Source: Thermotogaceae bacterium
GTDB lineage: Bacteria; Thermotogota; Thermotogae; Thermotogales; Thermotogaceae
Assembly: GCA_027038385.1 (NCBI GenBank)
Contig: JALVXE010000161.1
Coordinates: 1-8,172, forward strand
Direction: 5' to 3'
Length of the DNA: 8,172 nt
Below the pieces are notes generated by a model, which searched no databases, was not told the origin of the DNA, and worked only from the letters and a program-made list of their open reading frames with translations. Each line of letters opens with the position of its first letter. The first letter of the stretch is position 1. Below, one piece after another: positions 1 to 6,558 of the stretch. The translations under genes and the position numbers were made by a program.

Positions 1-71
1 CGAAAGTAAGGCTGAACGATGTGAAGGATCAGATGGAGAGGCTCGAGAAGATCATAGAGGAGCTCGAGTAG
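1..71 (+). CDS. C-terminal end of an unidentified protein (partial)
   Basis: Only the last 22 complete codons and the TAG stop (69-71) are inside the window; the reading frame is set by the codon beginning at base 3. The tail reads KVRLNDVKDQMERL followed by EKIIEELE, a strongly charged stretch with leucine and isoleucine at roughly heptad spacing, as expected for a C-terminal amphipathic helix or short coiled coil. No family can be named from so little sequence. The apgM start follows 13 bases after the stop, and its ribosome binding site begins right behind this stop codon, so the two genes are probably co-transcribed. The frame is believable because it stays open to a stop placed where an upstream gene should end, but 22 codons could also be open by chance. 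Confidence 0.55.
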   Translation, partial: KVRLNDVKDQMERLEKIIEELE

Positions 72-72
72 A

Positions 73-80
73 GGAGGTGA
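73..80 (+). promoter_or_regulatory. Ribosome binding site of apgM
   Basis: GGAGGTGA lies 4 bases before the ATG at 85. It is a full-length match to the anti-Shine-Dalgarno sequence of bacterial 16S rRNA and fixes the apgM start. It sits directly behind the stop codon of the upstream partial gene. Confidence 0.85.
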
Positions 81-84
81 AATC

Positions 85-1287
85 ATGGATAGGCATGAGG
101 TGATAAAGGAAATAGTTACGAGCTCTGGAGGGAAGATAGTACTCCTCGTCATGGATGGGTTGGGAGACCTTCCAGTTGATGGGAAGACCCCGCTCATGAA
201 GGCAAGGACTCCCAACATGGATTCCCTTGCCAAAGAGAGCGAGCTTGGACAAACCATACCCGTTCTGTACGGGATTACCCCTGGAAGCGGTCCAGGACAC
301 TTGGCTCTCTTTGGATATGATCCCATCAAGTACCAGATAGGTAGGGGGATACTCGAAGCCCTTGGTATAGGTTTAGAAGTTGGAAAGGACGATATGGTCG
401 CTAGGGGAAACTTCGCTACGATGAAAGATGGCGTCATAGTTGACAGAAGAGCGGGAAGACCGCCGACAGAAGAAAGTGCGAAAGTCGTCGAGGTTCTCAA
501 AGAGAACATAGAAGAGATAGATGGTGTAAAGATAGAATTCTTCCCGGGAAAAGAACATAGATTCGTCGTGAAGTTCACGGCTGAATGGCTTGACGATGCT
601 ATAAGCGATGCAGATCCCCAGAAGGAAGGAAAACCCATGGAGTGGGCCAAGGCTTTGGAGCCGAAGGCTGAGAGAACCGCGGAGGTTGTGAACAAGCTTA
701 TAAAGAAGATAGGAGAGGTCTTGAAGGACAATCCAAAGATCAACTGGGCTCTTTTAAGGGGATTCTCGAAATATCCGAAGCTCCCTCAATTTCCAGACGT
801 TTACAAGGTTAGAGCCGGTGCTATAGCAACGTATCCAATGTACAGGGGAATAGCGAAGCTTGTTGGAATGGATGTTCTTCAAACTGGAGATACGATCGAA
901 GACGAGCTGGAGACCCTGAAAAAACATTGGAACGATTACGACTTCTTCTACTTTCATGTGAAGAAGACAGATTCCTACGGTGAGGATGGAAAGTTCGACG
1001 AGAAAGTTCACATCATAGAGGAAACAGATACTATCCTTCCTGAGATATTGGATCTCAAGCCAGATGTGCTTGTCATAACTGGGGATCACTCAACACCATG
1101 CCTTATGAAATCCCACAGCTGGCATCCCGTCCCGTTCTTGATACACTCCAAATTCGCAAGGAAGGGACTATCTGAAAAATTCGACGAATTCGAATGTGCG
1201 AGAGGAGCTCTTGGAACGTTCTACGCTCTCGATGCTATGACACTCATACTCGCTCATGCTGGTAGGCTCGAAAAGTTTGGAGCATGA
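85..1287 (+). CDS. apgM: 2,3-bisphosphoglycerate-independent phosphoglycerate mutase, archaeal type (ApgM)
   Basis: Interconverts 3-phosphoglycerate and 2-phosphoglycerate in glycolysis and gluconeogenesis, in the cytosol, using metal ions and a phosphoserine intermediate. The 400-residue length is normal for the archaeal-type family within the alkaline phosphatase superfamily. The N-terminal metal-binding motif is LVMDGLGD (Asp24). The nucleophile motif is GITPGSGPGH, with Ser68 as the likely phosphorylated residue. Other probable metal ligands are Asp305 and His309 (FDEKVH), Asp334 and His335 (TGDHS) and His347 (HSWHP). All expected catalytic residues are present, so the enzyme should be active. 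The start is set by a perfect ribosome binding site 4 bases upstream. Its stop overlaps the comEC start as ATGA, so the housekeeping enzyme appears to lead the operon that continues into the signalling genes. The alternative reading, another alkaline phosphatase superfamily member, is unlikely given the end-to-end match of motifs. Confidence 0.95.
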   Translation: MDRHEVIKEIVTSSGGKIVLLVMDGLGDLPVDGKTPLMKARTPNMDSLAKESELGQTIPVLYGITPGSGPGHLALFGYDPIKYQIGRGILEALGIGLEVGKDDMVARGNFATMKDGVIVDRRAGRPPTEESAKVVEVLKENIEEIDGVKIEFFPGKEHRFVVKFTAEWLDDAISDADPQKEGKPMEWAKALEPKAERTAEVVNKLIKKIGEVLKDNPKINWALLRGFSKYPKLPQFPDVYKVRAGAIATYPMYRGIAKLVGMDVLQTGDTIEDELETLKKHWNDYDFFYFHVKKTDSYGEDGKFDEKVHIIEETDTILPEILDLKPDVLVITGDHSTPCLMKSHSWHPVPFLIHSKFARKGLSEKFDEFECARGALGTFYALDAMTLILAHAGRLEKFGA

Positions 1288-2531
1288 AATCTCCTTTTCT
1301 CATATCATCCTTGTTTTTCGCCACGGGGACCCTCACGAGGATTCTCGGGGGGCCCTTTTGGGTGATCCTTTTGATCATTCCCGCTTCGCTATTTAAGCCA
1401 AAGATTCTTCCGATACTTTTCTTCATGATTTTAGGTTTTCTCCTGTCTTTCAGACCAAATCCAGGCGGAATAGAGGTACTAGGAAAGGTAGGTTCCTTCA
1501 ATTCCCGGGGATTTGTGGTGTCGAATATGAGGATTCTGAACAACGGTGAGTGGGAAGAGATTCCTGGAAAAGCTTTGGCGAGGAGTGTTTCTCCCGGGAA
1601 GAGGGTTTACTGCAAGGGAATAACTAAGGTTGACTCTTTTCCAGAATACAAGTTGAGAAAGTGCTGGGACTTTTCAATCGATCTTTCTCCAATAGATAGG
1701 CTGAAGATAAGAGTTTGGGAAACTAGGGAAAGGCTCTTAAAGAAGAATAGCGTTTCTTTAAACATGGCGCTGTCGAATCCCATGGATGTAGCGAGAAGAG
1801 CAGGAGTTTCGCACCTTTTCGCCTTTTCCGGATTTCACACGGGAGTCGTGTTCTATATCTTGGTTCTCTTCGTTTCCTCGTTTTTCAGATCGATGTTCCT
1901 GATCTATCCAATCTCTCTAGTTGCGGTAATTCCGTTCATAATGATGAGCGGTCCATCCCCGTCTGCAGTCAGAGCGTATATGATGCTTGTATTTTTCACA
2001 GTTTCAAAGCTCCTGGATTACCCCGTTGGTAGGCTCAACATCCTGGGATTGAGTGCGCTAGTTTCCATGATGCTTGACCCTTACATAATCTTTTCACCTT
2101 CTTTTGTTCTGTCATATTCCGCCACACTCGGTGTGATAGTTGCCATGGATGATAAAAGATGGTGGAAAGTTCCCATCTATGCCTATGTGTTTTCACTACC
2201 GGCAATATTGATATTCTTTCAAGAGTTGAATGTTATGTCTCCCATCGTGTCGATCTTGCTCTCTCCATTGTCGATGCTTCAGGTTTTCGTTGCGGAGATT
2301 ACAGCCGTATCCGCGTTTTTCGGAGGTTTTGGATTTTCAGATTTACTCGCGTCAGGTTTGTCACCAATTGATAAGTTTGTTGAGAAAGTTTTGCTCCTGT
2401 TTTCCAAGTTTCCCACAATTGAGCTCCCAATCCCTGTGTCTATCGTGTTATCATTTATCTTGATATGGCTGATAGGAAAACTGTTGAAAGTATCGTCAGA
2501 GAGATCATATGGAAGTACAAGCTTGATATAA
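1284..2531 (+). CDS. comEC: ComEC/Rec2-family DNA-uptake channel, short form without the beta-lactamase-like domain
   Basis: ComEC carries single-stranded DNA across the inner membrane during natural transformation. At 415 residues this protein is much shorter than the usual 700-800. Two hydrophobic segments (about 5-35 and 40-56) are followed by a soluble region (about 60-135) in the position of the OB-fold-like DUF4131 domain. The multi-helix competence domain then runs from about 150 to 402. Its signatures are clear: ARRAGVSHLFAFSGFHTG (170-187), GPSPSAVRAYMM (223-234) and the LNILGLSALVSMMLDP region (251-266) with PSFVLSYSATLG (272-283). The metallo-beta-lactamase-like domain, thought to degrade the non-transported strand, is absent: the frame ends at 2531 soon after the last membrane helix, with no sign of a frameshift. 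The start overlaps apgM as ATGA and has only a poorly placed GGAG, which suggests translational coupling. A channel for a substrate other than DNA cannot be excluded. Confidence 0.85.
   Translation: MKSPFLISSLFFATGTLTRILGGPFWVILLIIPASLFKPKILPILFFMILGFLLSFRPNPGGIEVLGKVGSFNSRGFVVSNMRILNNGEWEEIPGKALARSVSPGKRVYCKGITKVDSFPEYKLRKCWDFSIDLSPIDRLKIRVWETRERLLKKNSVSLNMALSNPMDVARRAGVSHLFAFSGFHTGVVFYILVLFVSSFFRSMFLIYPISLVAVIPFIMMSGPSPSAVRAYMMLVFFTVSKLLDYPVGRLNILGLSALVSMMLDPYIIFSPSFVLSYSATLGVIVAMDDKRWWKVPIYAYVFSLPAILIFFQELNVMSPIVSILLSPLSMLQVFVAEITAVSAFFGGFGFSDLLASGLSPIDKFVEKVLLLFSKFPTIELPIPVSIVLSFILIWLIGKLLKVSSERSYGSTSLI
2446..2454 (+). promoter_or_regulatory. Candidate extended -10 element before cheR, inside comEC
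   Basis: TGTTATCAT has the TGn of an extended -10 followed by TATCAT, five of six matches to TATAAT. No convincing -35 lies 16-18 bases upstream. A transcript from here would begin about 3-5 bases before the cheR ATG at 2465, giving an almost leaderless message. cheR is the one gene in the operon with no visible Shine-Dalgarno sequence. An AT-rich coding stretch can produce such a match by chance. Confidence 0.2.
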
Positions 2532-3481
2532 ACAAAGAACACATGGAAAGAACTATCAAGAGGCTTATGTCTCTTGACATGTCGAAGAAGTCCCTAAGGG
2601 CAGTGGCTTTATCGAACCTCGCCGTCGGCGAGAGCTATTTCTTTAGGGACAGGGAGACATGGGAGGCCATTCCAAAAGCCGTGCCGAATTTCAAGAATCT
2701 TGAGATTCTCAGCATAGGTTGTTCTGAAGGTGAGGAAGTGTACACCGCTTCCTTCGTTTTGAAGGGTTGGTTTAAGAAAATACTGGGGATCGATGTAGAC
2801 AACCGTAAGATAGAGAAGGCACTTCTCGGAACTTACAATAAGTGGAAGTTACGCGGGATGTCAGTTCATGAGATTGACAGATATTTCAGGACCTCAGGAG
2901 AAGATTTCAAAGTGAAAGACATCTATAAAGACGGTTTGAGTTTTAAGGTTCTCAGTGCTTTCCACATTCCCATGGAAAACAAGTACGACGTTATTTTTGC
3001 AAGGCGCGTGATGATATATATGAACGATGAAGGAGTCTCGGATCTGGTGAATAAAATTCATGATCTTCTGAAAGACGACGGGTTACTCATTCTCGGAAAA
3101 GGTGAGATCTACTGGCAAATCCTTGAGAAGTTTGAGCCTTTTCCGGTGGGAAAGGCGGTGTTTTGGAGAAAGAGAAGAAGATCGGTCTCCAACGGTACGG
3201 AGATTGACATAGTAAAGGTGAGTCTTTCTGAAGATGAGCCATTTGAGAGGGTAGAGATGGTTAAAAGGCTGCTGAATGCTGGACTTTATGAGGAAGCCCT
3301 GAGTTGGTCGAGGTTTCTGAAAAACGATAACTTGAGGAATGTTCTTGCTTGGAAATATGAGATACTGTCTCTTGCCTATATGGGTCTTCACGAGGAGGCT
3401 TTGAAGGTCCTAAGAGAAGCTAAGAAAAGGTTTCCAGGTGATATTGAGATAAGAAGACTTGAGAGGGTGCTTGCCTGGTGA
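2465..3481 (+). CDS. cheR: CheR-type chemoreceptor glutamate methyltransferase with C-terminal TPR-like repeats
   Basis: Transfers methyl groups from S-adenosylmethionine to glutamates of a chemoreceptor, adjusting its signalling state. An N-terminal helical CheR_N region (about 5-72) ends in the family motif SYFFRD (57-62). The SAM-binding fold follows: SIGCSEGEEVYTAS (83-96), the acidic GIDVDN (108-113) and YDVIFARRVMIYM (174-186), then a GLLILGKGE strand. Where most CheR proteins read RNVLIYF, this one has RRVMIYM, with Arg181 replacing the usual Asn. Residues 260-338 form about two TPR-like helical pairs (LLNAGLYEEAL, LAYMGLHEEALKVL), the CheR-TPR architecture of WspC and FrzF. The frame upstream of 2465 has no ATG, GTG or TTG before a stop at 2420, so the start is this ATG or the ATG at 2543. 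The earlier one keeps the full N-terminal helix. It overlaps comEC by 67 bases and lacks a visible ribosome binding site. Confidence 0.92.
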   Translation: MADRKTVESIVREIIWKYKLDINKEHMERTIKRLMSLDMSKKSLRAVALSNLAVGESYFFRDRETWEAIPKAVPNFKNLEILSIGCSEGEEVYTASFVLKGWFKKILGIDVDNRKIEKALLGTYNKWKLRGMSVHEIDRYFRTSGEDFKVKDIYKDGLSFKVLSAFHIPMENKYDVIFARRVMIYMNDEGVSDLVNKIHDLLKDDGLLILGKGEIYWQILEKFEPFPVGKAVFWRKRRRSVSNGTEIDIVKVSLSEDEPFERVEMVKRLLNAGLYEEALSWSRFLKNDNLRNVLAWKYEILSLAYMGLHEEALKVLREAKKRFPGDIEIRRLERVLAW

Positions 3482-4245
3482 AGATCCTCATCTGTGATAT
3501 AGGGCTCGAAAGAGAGTTCATCGGAATAGAGGAGACGGCTGTAAAGAAGCTCGCCGAAGCAAAGACTTTCTCGATTCCGTGGAGTGGCTCGGGATCTCAA
3601 AAGGTTCTGGAAGATTCGGGGGAAATCTACCCGATGGTCGGTGTAAAGGGAGTCCTAGGGGATGGTGAGATACGTATATTCGTAATTCTGAAATCCGGTT
3701 ACGCTATCGGTATAAGTTCGGTAATCGGATATGAAGATTTGAGTGATGAGATAAAGCTTTCAGAGAACCTCGAAGTCTATTTCAAGAAAGCTTACAGGTA
3801 TGACGAAGGCGTGGTTTATATTTTAAGAGAAGAGAGTGTGGAAAATCTCCCCAGAGTTGACATTTCAAGGTCAGTCCCTCAGTCTGAAGAGGAAAATGTT
3901 GATCGTGTGCAAGATCGAGAAATTTTGATTCTTCATGTCGGTGGGGAAAAGTACGCGGTGAGGATGGAGGATATATCCGAGATATCCGACTCGACTAGGG
4001 TGAATATCTTTGACTTGGGAAATCTCTATGGATTTGTAAAATCTTCCAAGAACGTTGTTGCGGTTCTCTCAAAGTGGAAAGTGGAACCTAAATGGATTGT
4101 GATTTTGGGAAGTATCGGTGTTCCATGTGAGTCTTTCGAGATTCTGAGTGCAGAAGCGGTTGAAGTTGACGGAAGAGAATTCGTCGTTTACGGTGATGAG
4201 CAAATAGATGTTCTCAGCGAAGAGGAGCTGAGAAGATGGATCTGA
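3478..4245 (+). CDS. Divergent tandem CheW-like adaptor protein (proposed)
   Basis: This 255-residue protein has no membrane segment and no catalytic motif. It appears to hold two related beta-rich halves, about 1-116 and 146-250, joined by an acidic, Pro/Ser-containing linker. Each half follows the CheW pattern of a starting beta strand, a stretch corresponding to 'y.ipi..v.ev', a middle segment, and a second set of strands resembling the 'iVil..g..vGi.vd.V' part of CheW: ILICDIG and IRIFVILKSGYAIGISSVIG in the first, ILILHVGGEKYAVRMEDISE and WIVILGSIGVP in the second. Conservation is weak, so the assignment leans on its place between cheR and cheA, where adaptors occur. If correct, it would couple a receptor to CheA, one protein taking the role of two CheW copies. 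The GTG start overlaps the cheR stop as GTGA and has GAGGGTG (3463-3469) 8 bases upstream. A lineage-specific scaffold of another fold remains possible. Confidence 0.55.
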   Translation: MKILICDIGLEREFIGIEETAVKKLAEAKTFSIPWSGSGSQKVLEDSGEIYPMVGVKGVLGDGEIRIFVILKSGYAIGISSVIGYEDLSDEIKLSENLEVYFKKAYRYDEGVVYILREESVENLPRVDISRSVPQSEEENVDRVQDREILILHVGGEKYAVRMEDISEISDSTRVNIFDLGNLYGFVKSSKNVVAVLSKWKVEPKWIVILGSIGVPCESFEILSAEAVEVDGREFVVYGDEQIDVLSEEELRRWI

Positions 4246-6011
4246 TCAAAATGTTCTTTGAAGAGATGGAAGGAAGGATTAAAGAAGCCAAGGAGTCTTT
4301 GAAGATCCTTCTGAGTGATTTCAACAACTATTCAATGTTGGAAAAGGCTTTCAGAGCAATACACACTGTAAAGGGCTCTGCAAGCCTTGTTGGAATGAGA
4401 GGATTTCAGAAGGCTTTTCACATGCTGGAAGATATCTTGAGAGATTGGAGAAACGATACTTCCTTGATCAGTGAATCGTCGATAGTGAATTTGATCGATG
4501 GGTTAGATTTCATATCGTCCCGCAGCGATATAGGCGAGGAAGACTTGATAGAGCTCAAGGATGTACTTGACGGCAAGAAAAGGATCTCCAGAGAGGGCTA
4601 TAAAAATCTCGAGTCTGGTGAAAAGTTCGTCGGAATGCTCGAAGAGATAATAGACAACGTAGTGGAGCTTGAGACTCACATGAAGAGTGGTGATATGGAG
4701 CTATCGGAGATGCTAATCAGCATGCTGAAGAAGAAGTTAATCAGGATGTACGAAAGGATGAAGTACGTGAGATTGGAAAAGGTTTTGGAAGGGTTTGAAG
4801 AGATGGTTCTCAGCGATGCCAATGATCTTGGAAAGAAGGTTAGTTTCTCAGTCGATGTTGAAGGATCGATGATAGAAAAGGAAGATGCTTCAGTTCTCAG
4901 GGACTCTCTCGTTCATCTGGTCAAAAATGCCGTGGTTCACGGTATAGAGACCCCAGATGAGAGAAGAGGATCTGGAAAGAACGAGAGGGGAATGGTCGGG
5001 ATAAGATCTTTTATAGACGGTGGAGAAATAGTAGTCGAGGTTTTTGACGACGGAAGGGGAATAGATCTTGATCAGGTGAAAGAGAAGGCGATAAGACTCG
5101 GAATAGACTTCTCAAATCCTCTCGAGGTGATCTTTCATCCCGGATTCTCCACAAAGGACATGACCGATGAAAGAGCAGGAAGAGGGGTGGGGCTTGACGC
5201 GGTTAAGAAGTTCGTCGAAAGTAGAGAAGGAACCATTTCTGTGGAAACTTCACCTGGAAGAGGGACGAAGTTCATCTTGAGAATACCTCTCAGAAGGTAT
5301 TTGAAGAGATGTCTGATTTTGAGAAGGGGAAGGTCCATTTTCGCCTTGAAAGCAGACGACGTTGAAGAGGTGATCAAAGTAAGGAACGTTTACTATAAGT
5401 ATGGAAAGAAATTCGTCCTCCATGAAGACAGGCTCTACAGGGTTCTGGATTTCTGCAATGGTAGCTTCCGTCTGGCCGTTCTGTCTAAAGGCAACGCAGT
5501 GGCAGTAGATGATATACAAGACGTCAGGGATGTCTCTTTAAAGGGCAGTGATCTCCCCATACCGTTCATAACCGGCTTCGCTTTGGGACTCGGAAATGCC
5601 CCAATACCTGTTGTAGACCCGTCGAAGTTCGAGGAAAAGTCAGGAGAAATTGAAAGAGAGCGGAAAGTGCTCGTTGTGGACGACTCGCCTCTCACCAGGT
5701 TGGTGGTGATGAGGATATTGGAAAGGGCAGGGTACTCCGTCGAAGGTGTTCCAAATGTAAAGAGAGCCATTGAAATAGCCGACTCTGAGGATTTTGACTA
5801 TGCGATAATCGATTTAGAACTTCCCGATGGAAACGGCGTGGAATTGCTTGAGAGGATAAAAGAGAAAAATCCGAATATTCGAGTTGCTATACTTACCACA
5901 TCGGACACTCCTGAGAGCAGAACGGCTGCTGAAAGAGCGGGAGCTGGCGCGTTTCTTTCGAAAGGTGAGGATATAGATAAGATCCTGTCTTTCATGAAAG
6001 GGGAGTCATGA
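4236..6011 (+). CDS. cheA: Hybrid chemotaxis histidine kinase CheA with C-terminal receiver domain
   Basis: ATP-dependent histidine kinase at the centre of a chemosensory array. Domain order over 591 residues: HPt (about 1-110) with AFRAIHTVKGSAS, phospho-accepting His43; a short linker with no room for a P2 docking domain; dimerisation helices (about 129-195); the ATPase domain (about 200-352) with N box HLVKNAVVHGIE (Asn231, His235), G1 DDGRGID (271-277) and G2 GRGVGLDAV (315-323); a CheW-like P5 domain (about 355-465); and a receiver (476-588) with acidic Asp482/Asp483, phospho-acceptor Asp526 in IIDLELP, Thr554/Thr555 and Lys576. All catalytic residues are intact, so kinase and receiver should both work. 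The architecture matches WspE and FrzE. The receiver may be a phosphate sink or a feedback switch. The ATG lies inside the preceding gene (10-base overlap) with GAGGAG 8 bases upstream. It would phosphorylate its own receiver and that of the GGDEF protein encoded at 6559-7959. Confidence 0.95.
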   Translation: MDLIKMFFEEMEGRIKEAKESLKILLSDFNNYSMLEKAFRAIHTVKGSASLVGMRGFQKAFHMLEDILRDWRNDTSLISESSIVNLIDGLDFISSRSDIGEEDLIELKDVLDGKKRISREGYKNLESGEKFVGMLEEIIDNVVELETHMKSGDMELSEMLISMLKKKLIRMYERMKYVRLEKVLEGFEEMVLSDANDLGKKVSFSVDVEGSMIEKEDASVLRDSLVHLVKNAVVHGIETPDERRGSGKNERGMVGIRSFIDGGEIVVEVFDDGRGIDLDQVKEKAIRLGIDFSNPLEVIFHPGFSTKDMTDERAGRGVGLDAVKKFVESREGTISVETSPGRGTKFILRIPLRRYLKRCLILRRGRSIFALKADDVEEVIKVRNVYYKYGKKFVLHEDRLYRVLDFCNGSFRLAVLSKGNAVAVDDIQDVRDVSLKGSDLPIPFITGFALGLGNAPIPVVDPSKFEEKSGEIERERKVLVVDDSPLTRLVVMRILERAGYSVEGVPNVKRAIEIADSEDFDYAIIDLELPDGNGVELLERIKEKNPNIRVAILTTSDTPESRTAAERAGAGAFLSKGEDIDKILSFMKGES

Positions 6012-6554
6012 GTGATTCCAGTGGTTATCGGATCTTCTGCTGGGGGGCCGAAAACCCTGAAAAGGCTTCTATCAGGTGTTAAGAGCTTAAAGATACCCGT
6101 AGTTATAGCACAGCACAATTTGTTGTCGGAGGTCGAGAATTTCGCCAGGTGGATAGGAAGAGAGACGCAAAAAAAGGTGGTTCTTGTGGAGAACAGAGAG
6201 ACTTTGAAGCCAGGAGTGGTGTATTTCCCTGGCAAGGGTAAGGATGTCGTTCTTGCTGGAAGGGAAACGGTTAAAGCTGAGAACTCTACAGGATCCATAG
6301 CTCCGAGCATAGACAAGCTGTTTGAAAGCGCTGCGATTTATCTGAAAGAAAGGGCTGTGGCAATAGTGTTAGGAGGCCTTGGGAGGGACGGTGTTGAAGG
6401 AGCGAGAAAGATTATAGAAATCGGTGGAAGAGTGATAGTTCAGAGCGATCCGGATTTCGGGTATCTTCCAGAGCAGGTGTCAAGGGATGTTAGAAGAGTT
6501 GTCAAAAGGAGTTTGAGTGAGATAATCCTCTTACTGGAAACGATGGCGAGGTGA
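6012..6554 (+). CDS. cheB: Stand-alone CheB-type protein-glutamate methylesterase catalytic domain
   Basis: Hydrolyses the receptor glutamate methyl esters made by CheR, and in some relatives deamidates receptor glutamines. The 180 residues correspond to the catalytic domain only; the N-terminal receiver of ordinary CheB is missing, as in FrzG. The serine-hydrolase triad is visible: Ser9 in VIGSSAGGP, His35 in IAQHNL and Asp126 in GGLGRDGVEG. Further family motifs are SIDKLFESAA (99-108) and GRVIVQSDP (139-147). The usual GMP motif near the end is replaced by GYLPEQV. The GTG start directly abuts the cheA stop, with GGGGAG (6000-6005) 6 bases upstream; the nearby ATG at 6008 is in another frame. 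Truncation of a longer cheB is unlikely because the frame begins where the domain begins. With no receiver of its own, its activity must be constitutive or controlled in trans, possibly by the CheA receiver. Confidence 0.93.
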   Translation: MIPVVIGSSAGGPKTLKRLLSGVKSLKIPVVIAQHNLLSEVENFARWIGRETQKKVVLVENRETLKPGVVYFPGKGKDVVLAGRETVKAENSTGSIAPSIDKLFESAAIYLKERAVAIVLGGLGRDGVEGARKIIEIGGRVIVQSDPDFGYLPEQVSRDVRRVVKRSLSEIILLLETMAR

Positions 6555-6558
6555 ACTT

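Noticed and set aside
1..71. Idea that the upstream coiled-coil tail is the missing chemoreceptor
   Set aside because: A charged helix of 22 residues is compatible with a receptor C-terminus but equally with many other proteins. No receptor hairpin-tip motif is visible, and two unrelated genes (apgM and comEC) separate it from cheR.
2159..2463. Two short plus-strand frames inside the 3' half of comEC
   Set aside because: They are alternative frames of the comEC membrane region, rich in Cys and Arg, and comEC continues uninterrupted through them with recognisable motifs.
5798..6316. Minus-strand open frame of 172 codons across the cheA-cheB junction
   Set aside because: Both plus-strand genes here have intact catalytic motifs, and the antisense product shows no domain pattern or ribosome binding site support.
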